Positions 1-8,545 are shown, counted from the first letter of the stretch. The stretch: DNA of 64,000 bases from Streptomyces pseudovenezuelae (GCF_001513955.1 NZ_KQ948151.1:183479-247478); one strand, 5' to 3'. Translations and numbers: made by a program. The notes: generated by a model not told the origin, from the letters alone.

Positions 1-97
1 GACAGTTCTTCTTCTGCCCGAGGTCGGAAGGCGGCCCGTTGGGCCGCAGTGGTGATGATCTTGAACGGGCCGGAGCGGGTGTGCGGGAGACGGAGTG

Positions 98-140
98 AGG
101 CTGGCTCCGTCGCTACGGGGGAAAGCGACGGAGCCAGCCT
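98..140. terminator. 17-bp perfect hairpin
   Basis: Positions 98-114 and 124-140 are exact inverted repeats (aggctggctccgtcgct) around a 9-nt loop. There is no T-tract, as is usual in Streptomyces. It lies just past the 3' end of the minus-strand SRAP remnant and probably terminated it. Confidence 0.6.
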
Positions 141-218
141 GAATCCACCGTGCCACACCCGCCCAGACCGCGCTCGTCATCCGCGCGAACTCGACTGCGG
201 CGCTCAAGAGCCGACACG

Positions 219-475
219 TCACGCGGCGAGTTCCTCAAGCAAGCGGGGCCCGTTGCTGCGGACGCTGTTGACCGCGGCGGAGACGGGCCGGGCATGAAGG
301 TGGCCCTCGGCCGACTGGCCGAGCAGGGCCCGCAACTCGTCGGGATCCTAATGGGCGGGGTCGAGCCAGGCGTCGTAGTGGTCGGGCGTGAGGGCGAGCG
401 GCATGCGGGGATGGACACGGCCGCCCGCATCGGTGGCTTCGGTGGTGATGGTGCAGGTCATCAACCAGCGGTATC
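219..475 (-). pseudogene. SRAP/YedK-type SOS-associated peptidase, C-terminal remnant
   Basis: Read on the minus strand from about 461, the frame begins MTCTITTEATDAGGRVHPRM and continues through a YDAWLDP segment to a C-terminal stretch ending in LLEELAA. This matches the C-terminal part of SOS response-associated peptidases (YedK/HMCES family), which bind abasic sites in single-stranded DNA. The N-terminal half with the catalytic Cys is missing. A TGA closes the frame just upstream (near 475), and an in-frame TAG sits at 348-350 in the middle of the segment. The family call is from motif recognition; the gene is clearly dead. Confidence 0.6.
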
Positions 476-543
476 ACGATCATTGTGTCTTTCCGATGCG
501 TGCGGCACCTTCGACCAATCTCAAACTGCCAGGGTGAGATGAG

Positions 544-867
544 GTGAGCACCTTGTCCCTCCGGACCCGCTCGTGCTCGGCTGGCTCCATGGCAGCAGAA
601 GAATCCGAGCACACGCAGCTCATCCACCGCTGGCTGGCCGGCGAGGTGGTCAACAACCACGTCGGCATCAAGGTCGTCGGAGGCCCCTCCAACGGCCGAA
701 CAAAGATCATGAAACTCGGACCGGGCGGGACGCCTCCCGCCCAATTCCGCACCTCCGGCGGCCGGGCAGGATCCGACTGGCACCTCTACCAGGCAGTCCG
801 CTCCACCGACGTCCCAGTCGGCTGGATTTACTCACACATCGGCATCGCCCCCACACCCACAGACTGA
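544..867 (+). CDS. hypothetical protein
   Basis: A 107-residue frame with strong GC3 bias that I do not recognise. The GTG at 544 follows a weak purine stretch. An ATG at 589 (MAAEESEHTQLIH) may be the true start, giving 92 residues. There is no signal peptide or membrane segment. The C-terminal half contains a Trp-rich GSDWHLYQAV...VGWIYSHIG stretch. It is flanked by the SRAP remnant and a convergent hydrolase gene, so context gives no functional clue. Confidence 0.5.
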   Translation: MSTLSLRTRSCSAGSMAAEESEHTQLIHRWLAGEVVNNHVGIKVVGGPSNGRTKIMKLGPGGTPPAQFRTSGGRAGSDWHLYQAVRSTDVPVGWIYSHIGIAPTPTD

Positions 868-987
868 GACAACGCGATTCTCCGGCGGCCGGAGGGCGAT
901 GGCGCTTGATGGAAACGGCCACCTCCGACTCAGGAACAGCTCGGGCGCGAAGACCTGCGGAGGGCAGCCTGCGAGTACCAGGCGGCA

Positions 988-1719
988 TCAGGCAAGGTGC
1001 CGGGCGAAGAACCCGAGCGTGCTCTCCGTCTCGAATCCCGGGACCTCACCGTGTCCGCCGGGGTTGGCGTGCAGTGTCTTCTCGGTCGAGGCGAAGGCGT
1101 CGAACAGGGCCAGGCTCTGGGTCCGGGGCACGCGTTCGTCGTCCCACTGCACGAGGAACTCCACCGGGACGGTGATCCGCGCGGCGGTCTCGGCCGACAC
1201 CTCAGCACCGCTCAGGCCCAGCACCGCCGCCCGGACCCGCGGCTCGGCGGCAACCAGCGGGGCACCGATCACGCAGCCCAGCGACACTCCCCAGTAGCCG
1301 ACCGGGCCAGTGCCGACATGGCTGAGCTTCTGGACCGCGTCGAGGACCGCCTGCCATTCCGGGACGATCTCACGGACAACGAGCGCCTGGAAGGCGGCGA
1401 TCAGTGGAGCCAGTCCCCCACCGGCATCGAGCTGGGCCTCGTACTCGGTCGCGATGCGGCTGAACTCCTCATGTGCCGGCCGGTCACCGTGGCTGGGCGC
1501 ATCGACCGCCACCACCGCGAAACCGCACTCGGCCACGAAACGGCGCGCAAGGCTCACCGTGCTGGAAGCCTTCTTGTCCTGACCGCCCCCGTGCCCCATT
1601 GCGATCAGGGGGCGGTCACCGTCGGCACCAAGTGGAGTCCACAGCACGCCGGGGACGTCACCGAGGAGGAAGAGCTGTTCAAGAACTCCACCGGACGACG
1701 TCTCAGAGGCAAAGCGCAT
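988..1719 (-). CDS. alpha/beta hydrolase (dienelactone hydrolase-like)
   Basis: A 243-residue cytoplasmic hydrolase. A GHGGGQDK oxyanion-type loop lies near residue 43, the nucleophile elbow GVSLG near residue 148, a candidate acid in WDDERVP near residue 192 and a candidate base in GGHGEVP near residue 221. Together these complete a Ser-Asp-His triad in the expected order. The absence of a signal sequence points to an intracellular esterase or dienelactone hydrolase-type enzyme; the substrate cannot be read from sequence. The ATG at 1719 has only a weak upstream AAAGG. A 14-bp direct repeat (tctccgccgcgggt, twice, about 1740-1767) lies in its 5' region. Confidence 0.85.
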   Translation of the reverse strand: MRFASETSSGGVLEQLFLLGDVPGVLWTPLGADGDRPLIAMGHGGGQDKKASSTVSLARRFVAECGFAVVAVDAPSHGDRPAHEEFSRIATEYEAQLDAGGGLAPLIAAFQALVVREIVPEWQAVLDAVQKLSHVGTGPVGYWGVSLGCVIGAPLVAAEPRVRAAVLGLSGAEVSAETAARITVPVEFLVQWDDERVPRTQSLALFDAFASTEKTLHANPGGHGEVPGFETESTLGFFARHLA

Positions 1720-1877
1720 AGCGTTTCAGGCCTTTCGGGATCTCCGCCGCGGGTTCTCCGCCGCGGGTTCTTCCGAGTGTGACGTGCCGTGATCGCGAGT
1801 CGACCACGCAGCACTGGGCGCGGGTGGGCTTCCAGGATCCACGCGTCGAAAGGAGCCACCTTCTTCTCCGAGTGGCG

Positions 1878-2276
1878 TCAGTGGGCGAACTTCTCGATGG
1901 CCGCCGGGGTGACAGGGGTGAAGAAGTTGACGAGGTTGCCGTCGGGGTCGCGGAACAGCAGCGACCGGTTGCCCCAAGGCATCGTGGTCGGCCCGGCGAC
2001 GAAATCGGTGACGAAGCCGGTCAGGCTCCGGTGAACGCAGTCCACGTCGTCGACGAGGAACTCCGTGATCACGCTGTGCTTGTCCGCGGGGCGGGCTGAG
2101 CCCGCGGCGAACAGCGGGACGGTGCGGGTGCCGGCGATCGCGAGGGTGGCGTGGGAGGTCCTGAGTTCGGCGAAGTCCTCGGTGGCCCACGTCGCCCGCG
2201 CCCCGGTGGCCCGCTCGTAGAACTCGACGAGGCGCGCCACGTCGCCGGTGATGATGCGGATCGAGACGAAGTCCAT
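1878..2276 (-). CDS. VOC-family glyoxalase/dioxygenase-like protein
   Basis: A 132-residue single-domain vicinal-oxygen-chelate protein. The N-terminal FVSIRIITGDVARLVEFYE and C-terminal LLFRDPDGNLVNFFTP segments are the two halves of the beta-alpha-beta-beta-beta module. Such proteins usually act as dimers on small electrophiles or bind drugs; the substrate is unknown here. The ATG at 2276 fits the family start, and GGAGATTTCC just upstream supplies a ribosome site. It is transcribed divergently from the WYL regulator at 2370, which is its likely controller. Confidence 0.85.
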   Translation of the reverse strand: MDFVSIRIITGDVARLVEFYERATGARATWATEDFAELRTSHATLAIAGTRTVPLFAAGSARPADKHSVITEFLVDDVDCVHRSLTGFVTDFVAGPTTMPWGNRSLLFRDPDGNLVNFFTPVTPAAIEKFAH

Positions 2277-2369
2277 GGAAATCTCCTTGGCTGTGGTGGA
2301 GGCGTGCAGGTCGCAGGCTAGGAGAGATAGTGGACAGAATCGGTCCTGTATTCGCGTTAGGCTGCGAAC
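2277..2369. promoter_or_regulatory. divergent promoter region, VOC gene / WYL regulator
   Basis: A 93-bp intergenic region between two divergent starts must hold both promoters. It contains an imperfect dyad with outer arms ACAG...CTGT (acagaatcggtcctgt) about 40 bp upstream of the regulator, a weak operator candidate. No clear -10/-35 pair could be fixed by eye. Confidence 0.35.
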
Positions 2370-3362
2370 ATGCCCAGACCGACCGCCCGCGTGCTGACCC
2401 TCCTGGAGCTGTTGCAGTCGGGCGGCACCCGGACGGTGGCCGAACTTGCCGACAGGCTCGGCGTCGAGGGGCGCACGGTGCGGCGGTACGTGGACCAGTT
2501 GCTCGACCTGGACGTGCCCGTGGAGTCGGTACGCGGCCGCTACGGCGGATACCGACTCGGCCCCGGGTACCGCTTGCCTCCCCTCATGTTCAGCGACGAC
2601 GAGGCGCTGGCGGTGCTGCTCGGCCTGGTCGCAGGCCGCCGAGCAGGGCTGACGACGACGGAGCACACAGCAGCTGAGACGGCATCGGCCAAAATCCGGC
2701 GGGTGCTGCCCAAGCGCATCGCCCATCGGCTCGACACGCTCCTGGAAGCCCTCGCCTTCACGGATCAGCCCGGGGCGTTCGACACCCCGGACGCCGAGGT
2801 CCTCCTCGCCCTCGCCGACGCGGTGCGCAACTGCCGACCGGTCTCGATCCGCTACACCGACCGCGACGGACGGCACAGCGAACGCACGCTGCACGCATAC
2901 GGGATCGTCGCCCACGCGGGCCGGTGGTACGTCACGGGCGAGGACCCCCGGATCGGCGAGGACCGAACCTTCCGCCTCGATCGCATCGCGGCCGTACGGA
3001 CCCTGCCGGGTTCGTTCGAAGCACCTGACGGTCCCGGCCCGGCACAACGCGTGCTGTCGGCGTTCGCCACGGCCGAGTACCGGCATGAGGTGACTGTGCG
3101 CATCCACGGAACCGTCGGGCACATCCGCGCCCACCTTCCCGCCACCGTCGCGACCCTGGAGGAGCAGCACGAGCCCGTGTCGGGCGAGGAGCCGTCGACC
3201 GAGCGGTGGTTGCGCGTAGAGCTGCGGGCGGAGCGGCTCGACTGGTTGCCCGCGGTACTCGCCTCACTCGACCGACCGTTCGTCATCGAGCGCCCCGACG
3301 AGCTGCGCGACCTGGTCACCGCACTCGCCGATCGCCTCACGTCCTACGCCCGTCAGGTCTGA
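2370..3362 (+). CDS. YafY-type HTH/WYL-domain transcriptional regulator
   Basis: A 330-residue cytoplasmic regulator. Residues 1-60 form a DeoR-like winged helix (TVAELADRLGVEGRTVRRYV) followed by the conserved RGRYGGYRLGPGYRLPPLMF segment. The central region (about 150-220) is a WYL domain, with ISIRY-like and RWYVTGED strands and the FRLDRI motif. A C-terminal WCX-like extension follows. WYL domains sense small ligands or nucleic acids, and genes like this often control a divergently transcribed neighbour, here the VOC protein. Length and domain order are normal. Confidence 0.9.
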   Translation: MPRPTARVLTLLELLQSGGTRTVAELADRLGVEGRTVRRYVDQLLDLDVPVESVRGRYGGYRLGPGYRLPPLMFSDDEALAVLLGLVAGRRAGLTTTEHTAAETASAKIRRVLPKRIAHRLDTLLEALAFTDQPGAFDTPDAEVLLALADAVRNCRPVSIRYTDRDGRHSERTLHAYGIVAHAGRWYVTGEDPRIGEDRTFRLDRIAAVRTLPGSFEAPDGPGPAQRVLSAFATAEYRHEVTVRIHGTVGHIRAHLPATVATLEEQHEPVSGEEPSTERWLRVELRAERLDWLPAVLASLDRPFVIERPDELRDLVTALADRLTSYARQV

Positions 3363-3623
3363 CAGCGAGGCACCGGGGCCTGCGGTGTGGTGGCTTGAAG
3401 GTACGCGTGCTGGTTCGAGCCTGGGAAGGTCGGCCACCATAAGGGGCATCCCGGTGTAGGCGGTGCCCACCGCAAGCTGGTCAGAGCGCCGATCGTGCTG
3501 GTCGGGACCGCCTGAACACCCACGCCTCCCGCAGGATGCGGGAACCCGTCGCCGAGCGGGCGTGGCTGACAGTGTTCCTGCTCCCCGCCTCCTCACATCC
3601 AAACGTGATTCGTCGGAGACGCT
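3363..3623. other. non-coding gap
   Basis: 261 bp between the WYL regulator and the convergent Imm7 gene. I see no supported gene, only short frames without coding bias or recognisable motifs. Confidence 0.4.
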
Positions 3624-4019
3624 TCAGCCGATGCAGGGATCTTCCACTGTCGGGATGCACGGAGACAGCAGCGCCTCCGTGTGCCGCGTGACCACGCCGC
3701 GAACGAGCCTGAGCACGCGTACCTCGTTTTCGTGGTCGGGTTCTTCGTCATCGCGAACGTGGAGGAGCCCGTACGAACCCGGGGCAACCACAGCCACATG
3801 CTCGAACAGTTCGACAACGTCAGGCGACGAGTGGTGATTGGAGTGGCCACCGAGGTGGATGTACGGCGAGCCGTTCATCCACCTGGTGTCAAGCAAGTAC
3901 GGGCTGTCGATCTGGGCGATGCGAAGCCGAAGCTCATCGACGATCTGCTGCAGATCAGCCTCATCGTCGTCACAGGCTGCCGTCTCCCTGACCGCGATCC
4001 AACCGTGGTACTCGAACAT
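3624..4019 (-). CDS. Imm7-family immunity protein
   Basis: A 131-residue protein with the features I associate with the Imm7 family of polymorphic-toxin immunity proteins: an MFEYHGWIAVRET start, GSYGLLHVRDDEE in the middle, an ENEVRVLRLVRG strand and a C-terminal ALLSPCIPTVEDP. These small cytoplasmic proteins neutralise a cognate nuclease or other toxin tip. No toxin gene is adjacent. The IS5 element at 4088 begins only 66 bp upstream of the start, where a cognate toxin gene would normally sit on the same strand. The immunity gene is therefore an orphan here. Confidence 0.75.
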   Translation of the reverse strand: MFEYHGWIAVRETAACDDDEADLQQIVDELRLRIAQIDSPYLLDTRWMNGSPYIHLGGHSNHHSSPDVVELFEHVAVVAPGSYGLLHVRDDEEPDHENEVRVLRLVRGVVTRHTEALLSPCIPTVEDPCIG

Positions 4020-4195
4020 CCCGTGATCGTAGTGCGATGGCCTGCTTCACCGCGGCGATCGCAGCATGATCCGCCGGACAGGCCTTACTGATCGTTTCAC
4101 AATGAGACCTGCAGGACGGTGCGAGAGCCGAGGCACGTTGACGTGCCAGGGAAAAGTCGGGCAGGGACGCTGGCCGCTGCTGTACAACGATCGCT

Positions 4196-4597
4196 ATGAG
4201 CTGGGTGGCTAACGTGATGATCTCGGTCGACGCGGCCGACAGTGCAAGTGCTGAGGCGTTGAGCGAGTGGTTGCGGACGGATGCCCATCGTCGTGGTCAA
4301 CCAGAGGTGCATGGTGTCGGGTTCTTGAATCTGCTCACCAGTCCCGAGGCCAACCAATGGGGTGGTTGGAAGCACCCCGAGTGCGAGGTGTGGGCGGGCG
4401 CTTTGAACCATGCCGACCTCGACGCCCTCAAGCAGCGTGTGTTCGAGATGCCGTGGAGCGAGCCGAACCTGGTGCAACTCCTGATCATGGATCAGGAGGA
4501 GGGGTTCTTCCGCATGTGGATGATCAGGGGTAGCGAACTGCGGCAGTTTGCCCCCTTGCAGCCAAACGAGGAAGACGAGGGCTTCTACCGGGGCTGA
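4196..4597 (+). CDS. uncharacterised passenger protein inside the IS element
   Basis: A 133-residue protein starting MSWVANVMISVD, rich in Trp and acidic residues, with a central NQWGGWKHPECEVW segment and an NLVQLLIMDQEEGFFRMWM strand near the C-terminus. I recall similar uncharacterised proteins in Streptomyces genomes but no function. It has no signal or membrane segment. The ATG at 4196 lies about 108 bp inside the left inverted repeat, and the frame ends 83 bp before the transposase start. Location makes it IS cargo rather than a chromosomal gene; GC3 is lower than in its neighbours. Confidence 0.7.
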   Translation: MSWVANVMISVDAADSASAEALSEWLRTDAHRRGQPEVHGVGFLNLLTSPEANQWGGWKHPECEVWAGALNHADLDALKQRVFEMPWSEPNLVQLLIMDQEEGFFRMWMIRGSELRQFAPLQPNEEDEGFYRG

Positions 4598-4680
4598 TGA
4601 GCTGGGTCTGTCGCTCACGCCGACTTCTCATGCAACGTCAAGTGCTGTTGCTCTTGTACTCGATGATCTAGGTCGGCAAG

Positions 4681-5508
4681 GTGTCAGATGTGCCTTCAGA
4701 TCCTGTTCCTGACGACCTTTGGGAGCGGATCGCTCCGCTGCTGCCACCGGCACCCGAGCGGCGCCGCCGTCATCCAGGGCGGTTGCGTGTCCCCGACCGG
4801 ACGGCACTCGCGGGTGTGATGTACGTGTTGCGGACTGGCGTCGCCTGGCGGGACGTCCCGGCGGAGACCATGGGGTGCTCGGGAGTTACGGCCTGGCGCC
4901 GACTGCGCGACTGGACCGAGGCCGGCGTCTGGCCCCGCCTGCACGCCGTCCTGTTGGACGAGTTGCGCCGCGCCGGCCTGCTGGACCTCAACGACTGCGC
5001 AGTGGACGGCTCGCATGTCCGAGCGCTCAAAGGGGGGATCATGTCGGTCCCTCGCCTGTCGACCGAGCCCGACCCGGCTCCAAGCACCACCTGATCGTTG
5101 ACCGGCACGGAACCCCGCTCGCCGTGACGCTCACCGGCGGCAACCGGCGGCAACCGGCACGATGTCACCCAGCTTCTACCCCTGCTGGACGCGGTCCCGC
5201 CGATCCGGGGTCTGCGTGGACGGCCCCGCCACAAGCCTCGTCGGTTGTATGCCGACCGAGGCTACGACTTCGACAAGTACCGCCGCCTGCTGTGGAAACG
5301 CGGCATCAAGCCCTTGATCGCGCGACGCGGCATCGCCCACGGCTCCGGCCTGGGCAAAACCCGATGGGTCGTCGAGCGCACCTTCGCCTGGCTCCACCAG
5401 TTCAAACGGCTCCGCATCCGCTACGAACGCCGCGGCGACCTCCATCAGAGCCTGCTCGAACTCGCCTGCAGCCTCATATGCCTCCGCCGCCTCCGAGCCT
5501 CATTCTGA
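4681..5508 (+). pseudogene. IS5-family DDE transposase, frameshifted
   Basis: Three consecutive frames together make one DDE transposase of about 270 residues. Frame 1 (4681-5040) has DDLWERIAPLLPP and the first Asp in CAVDGSHVRALKGG. The next segment (GDHVGPSPVDRARPGSKHHL) is in the -1 frame. The last segment (YADRGYDFDKY...RWVVERTFAWL, second Asp and Glu) is back in frame 1. The first switch is at A3G6 (about 5029-5037), either programmed -1 slippage or a lost G. The second is a 10-bp tandem duplication, ccggcggcaa at 5134-5143 and 5144-5153, which truly breaks the gene. Confidence 0.8.
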
Positions 5509-5520
5509 AACGATCAGTTA

Positions 5521-5790
5521 GGGGCTCCTCGTCGTTCAAGTTCGACCAATGGATCGTGGACGGGTGACGCACCGCCACCCGTGACCGTCAGGCTGTCCGC
5601 CGACTGCTCCGCGGCTGATCCGCAGCGCCGGAAGCGGAAGCCGTCGGCCATCGCACGGGCTAATCGACGATGCCGTCAGGCGTTCGCGGACGGGCCAAGG
5701 ATTCCCCGAAGCCTTGACGTCAGAGAGTGGTGATCCTACGGTCCCTACACCACCTCACGATCGGTCACTCCACCGAAACATTCGAAGAAG
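5521..5790. other. non-coding gap right of the IS
   Basis: About 270 bp with no recognisable gene on either strand. No toxin-like C-terminus is visible that would pair with the Imm7 gene on the other side of the IS. Confidence 0.35.
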
Positions 5791-5791
5791 A

Positions 5792-5805
5792 GGGGAGCGC
5801 TCCCA
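5792..5805. promoter_or_regulatory. CebR-box-like operator
   Basis: The sequence ggggagcgctccca contains a perfect 12-bp palindrome (gggagcgctccc, 5793-5804). It matches the published Streptomyces CebR box TGGGAGCGCTCCCA at 13 of 14 positions. CebR is the LacI-family cello-oligosaccharide repressor of cellulase genes. The site is 267 bp upstream of the GH30 xylanase, with no other gene between. Confidence 0.6.
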
Positions 5806-6071
5806 TGAACTCGCATGTCAGGTCCAGACCCAAGCGGCACACTAGTCTGCCGCCCCGAATTCGTCGCGCCTCCCGCGTCCTTTGGATGTCTCACTGAGAC
5901 ATGCTCGAAACTTTCGGTCCTGACCAAGCGTCATGGTCCGGTGGTAGCCGATCGGGTCGGTGACACATGACCTGGGATGCCGGGCCGGAGAGCACGTAAG
6001 CGGAACCACATCGAAGTAGCGAAGCGCAGACCAGAAAGCCCACATCAGCACCACATCCAGATGGAGGAGCA

Positions 6072-7382
6072 ATGTCGGTGCACGGTAGCGATTCCGGCAA
6101 CACAGGTCCGTTGCTTCCCAGTCGGCGGGCCGTCCTGGCGACCATGAGCGCCCTGCCGGTCTTCGCGGCCGCGCCACCGGCGGCAGGAGCGACCCGAACT
6201 CCGTCCCTGACAGCCGCCACCGTGACCGTCGACCCGTCGGTGACCCGGCAGACGATCCGGGGGTTCGGCGGCATGAACCACCCTCTCTGGATCGGTGACC
6301 TGACATCTGCCCAGCGCGAGACGGCGTTCGGTAACGGTGACGGACAGCTCGGATTCTCCGTGCTGAGAATCTTCGTCTCGGAGGACAAGGCGAACTGGAG
6401 CCGTGAGGTCGCCACGGCCAAGCGGGCGATCGAGCTGGGAGCCACGGTCTTCGCCTCACCATGGAATCCCCCCGCCCAGATGGTCGAGACCTTCGTGCAC
6501 GGCCAACAGACCAACGCGAAGCGGCTCCGGTACAACATGTACGGCGCCTATGCGCAGCACCTGAACGACTTCGTCGGGTTCATGCGGAGCAACGGCGTGA
6601 ACCTGTATGCCATCTCCGTGCAGAACGAGCCCGACTACGCTCAGGACTGGACCTGGTGGACTCCGGCCGAGATGACCAAGTTCCTGCGGGAGAACGCCGG
6701 GTCGATCAGTACCAGGGTGATCGCTCCGGAGTCCTTCCAGTACGTCAAGAGCTTCTCGGACCCGATCCTCAACGACCCGGCAGCCCTGGCCAACCTCGAC
6801 ATTCTCGGGGCGCACCTCTACGGCACCTCGTTCCAGAACTTCCCCTACCCGCTCTTCAAACAGAAGGGCGCGGGCAAGGAGCTGTGGATGACCGAGGTCT
6901 ACTACCCCAACAGCAGCGATTCGGCCGACCTCTGGCCGCAGGCGCTGGACGTGGGGGAACATGTCCACCGAGCGATGGTGGATGCCGAGTTCCAGGCGTA
7001 CGTGTGGTGGTACATCCGACGCGGTTACGGCCCCATGCGCGAGGACGGCCGGATCAGCAAGCGCGGTGCCGCCATGGCGCACTTCTCGAAGTACGTCCGC
7101 CCGGGGCACGTGCGGATCGCCGTGACCGCGAACCCCCAGCCGAACGTCTACCTCTCGGCGTACAAGGGCAGCGGCTCCCGGGTGGTCATCGTCGCCGTGA
7201 ACAAGGGGGGCTCACAGGTGAGTCAGCAGTTCACCCTGCAGAACAACCCCTCGTCCGGAGTGTCTTCCTGGCTGACGGACGCAAGCAGGACGCTCGCCTC
7301 CCAGAGCAGGATCACCATGTCCAACGGCTCCTTCACAGGGCAGCTGCCCGCGCAGAGCCTGACGACCTTCGTGACCGGGTAA
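6072..7382 (+). CDS. secreted GH30 subfamily 8 glucuronoxylanase (XynC-like)
   Basis: A 436-residue secreted endo-xylanase that cuts xylan at sites set by glucuronic acid side groups. A Tat-like signal (SRRAVLA, residues 17-23, then a hydrophobic stretch ending near 40) precedes a (beta/alpha)8 barrel and a beta-sandwich tail. The acid/base is Glu186 in ISVQNEPDY and the nucleophile Glu275 in LWMTEVYYPN. The segment from 181 to 345 closely follows Bacillus XynC as I recall it, including the conserved WWYIRR. GGAGGAGC just upstream fixes the ATG. It is monocistronic, with a strong hairpin after the stop and a CebR-box-like site upstream, suggesting induction by plant-wall oligosaccharides. Confidence 0.92.
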   Translation: MSVHGSDSGNTGPLLPSRRAVLATMSALPVFAAAPPAAGATRTPSLTAATVTVDPSVTRQTIRGFGGMNHPLWIGDLTSAQRETAFGNGDGQLGFSVLRIFVSEDKANWSREVATAKRAIELGATVFASPWNPPAQMVETFVHGQQTNAKRLRYNMYGAYAQHLNDFVGFMRSNGVNLYAISVQNEPDYAQDWTWWTPAEMTKFLRENAGSISTRVIAPESFQYVKSFSDPILNDPAALANLDILGAHLYGTSFQNFPYPLFKQKGAGKELWMTEVYYPNSSDSADLWPQALDVGEHVHRAMVDAEFQAYVWWYIRRGYGPMREDGRISKRGAAMAHFSKYVRPGHVRIAVTANPQPNVYLSAYKGSGSRVVIVAVNKGGSQVSQQFTLQNNPSSGVSSWLTDASRTLASQSRITMSNGSFTGQLPAQSLTTFVTG

Positions 7383-7397
7383 GGCCTCGCACTCATA

Positions 7398-7437
7398 CCC
7401 CGCCGCCCGGATTTTGACGGGCCCGGGCGGCGGGGTC
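7398..7437 (+). terminator. rho-independent-type hairpin after the GH30 gene
   Basis: 7398-7411 (accccgccgcccgg) and 7424-7437 form a perfect 14-bp stem with a 12-nt loop, 16 bp after the xylanase stop. Confidence 0.75.
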
Positions 7438-7865
7438 CCGTCAGGTCAAGGTGCCAGCCGCCAACTGCCAACCGCCAACCGCCAGTGTGCGATGTACCCG
7501 ACGTCGATGGGCGCCCGGTCCTGCACACCCGGCTTTCAAATGCCCCTCACCGGCGGCGACGCCAACGCCTCCGCAACGTCGGGTCGTCAAGCGGAACTCG
7601 CGGCCACGTAGACCGGCTGATCGACGGACCTCACCGTCCGCATCTCCCCCACCGGCGGCGGCTATTTCTTCGCCCCCGTCATGGCGCTCGCAGATCTGCT
7701 CCGTTCATGGCCTCCGGGTGGCACGGTGCACGAAAGCGGGCGGCAGGTTCGCCCCTACAGCCTTCGAGCGTTCCAACTGATCGCAACGGCAGGTCAGTTC
7801 GGCGGTGAAGTGACGGGCGGGCGGGGCCCAGGCCGCATGCACATAGGCGAAGATAGTGAACCGCC
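7438..7865. other. non-coding gap
   Basis: No supported gene. Short frames in all phases lack coding bias. A small near-repeat of gccaactgccaaccgcc type lies near 7455-7480. Confidence 0.3.
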
Positions 7866-7867
7866 CG

Positions 7868-8237
7868 CCGTGTCAGGACCTACTCCATCCGCCTCTTCAA
7901 CCCTGAGTCTGTAGCGCTCTTCGACGAAGGGCACAGATACGCCCCTACGCCAGCGCCGCATGGCAGCTTCTCTTCGGCGAGGAGAGGCCGCGGCCGGCGA
8001 TCCTCGCCATTCCGGAACACGGCGACGCGCTACCCGCCGAGGCGTTTCTGGTAGTTCCCGCCCGCGAGAACATCCGTCACGGCGTCACCGAGCCTCCCGG
8101 CACCACCGTCCACCGGCTGCCCCGCAGCGAGCCCATGGCGCATGTGGGCGACGGCCAGGACCGGTTGGCGCAGGCCGCCCCCACAGCGTGCCGTTGCCAC
8201 CTCACTCCCGCACGACCTTCTGCAGGCCCGAGACCTG
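7868..8237 (+). pseudogene. unrecognised frameshifted gene remnant
   Basis: A coding-like frame (TYSIRLFNPESVALFDEGHRY, about 7876-7940) breaks near 7945. It resumes in another phase as YASAAWQLLFGEERPRPAIL and runs with strong GC3 bias to a region around DGQDRLAQAAP. The two pieces read as one sentence-like protein of roughly 110 residues with a single-base slip, without a start codon. I do not recognise the family. It could be a decayed small regulator or enzyme fragment. Confidence 0.35.
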
Positions 8238-8341
8238 AGACACCCGCAGCCCGGTGATTTTTTGCGAACACCCTCTTGCCGGACAGCGACAGCCTTCCAT
8301 ATCGTTCGACCTCAAACGACTATTTCTGAGGGGAGACACCG

Positions 8342-8545
8342 GTGCACTCATCCGACGCGAACAACGTACGCCGGCCCAGGAAACAGCTCTCCAGCGACGG
8401 CATCCACGTGGTCCACACCACCTATCCCCACAGCGACGGCACCGACCGTTCCCGCCACGCACTGCTCGGCCATCTGCCCGCAGCTGTGCACTCCCACTTC
8501 GTCAACAGCGTCAGGACGCTGCCGGTCGAGGTCGCCCTCACCTGA
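8342..8545 (+). CDS. small hypothetical protein
   Basis: A 67-residue frame starting at GTG 8342 with gaggggagac as ribosome site 5-14 bp upstream. It contains VVHTTYPHSDGTDRSRHALL. No signal or membrane segment is seen and I do not recognise it. It lies 108 bp before the LLM oxidoreductase in the same direction and may be its leader gene. Confidence 0.4.
   Translation: MHSSDANNVRRPRKQLSSDGIHVVHTTYPHSDGTDRSRHALLGHLPAAVHSHFVNSVRTLPVEVALT

Larger units (their letters stand above)
4088..5517 (+). mobile_element. IS5-family (IS427-like) element with passenger gene
   Basis: Terminal inverted repeats are visible: 4088-4106 (ctgatcgtttcacaatgag) and the complement of 5499-5517 match at 18 of 19 positions. 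TTA flanks both ends (4085-4087 and 5518-5520), consistent with the short TNA-type duplications of IS5 subgroups. The transposase stop codon lies inside the right repeat. The element is 1430 bp because an extra gene (4196-4597) sits between the left end and the transposase. No second left end is visible between 4598 and 4680. The transposase frame is broken, so the copy is probably immobile unless complemented. Confidence 0.75.

Noticed and set aside
3401..3440. tRNA-like 3' half (ggttcgagcc ... ggccacca)
   Set aside because: The T-loop-like string and CCA are present, but no complementary acceptor 5' strand or anticodon arm exists upstream and the T-stem does not pair.
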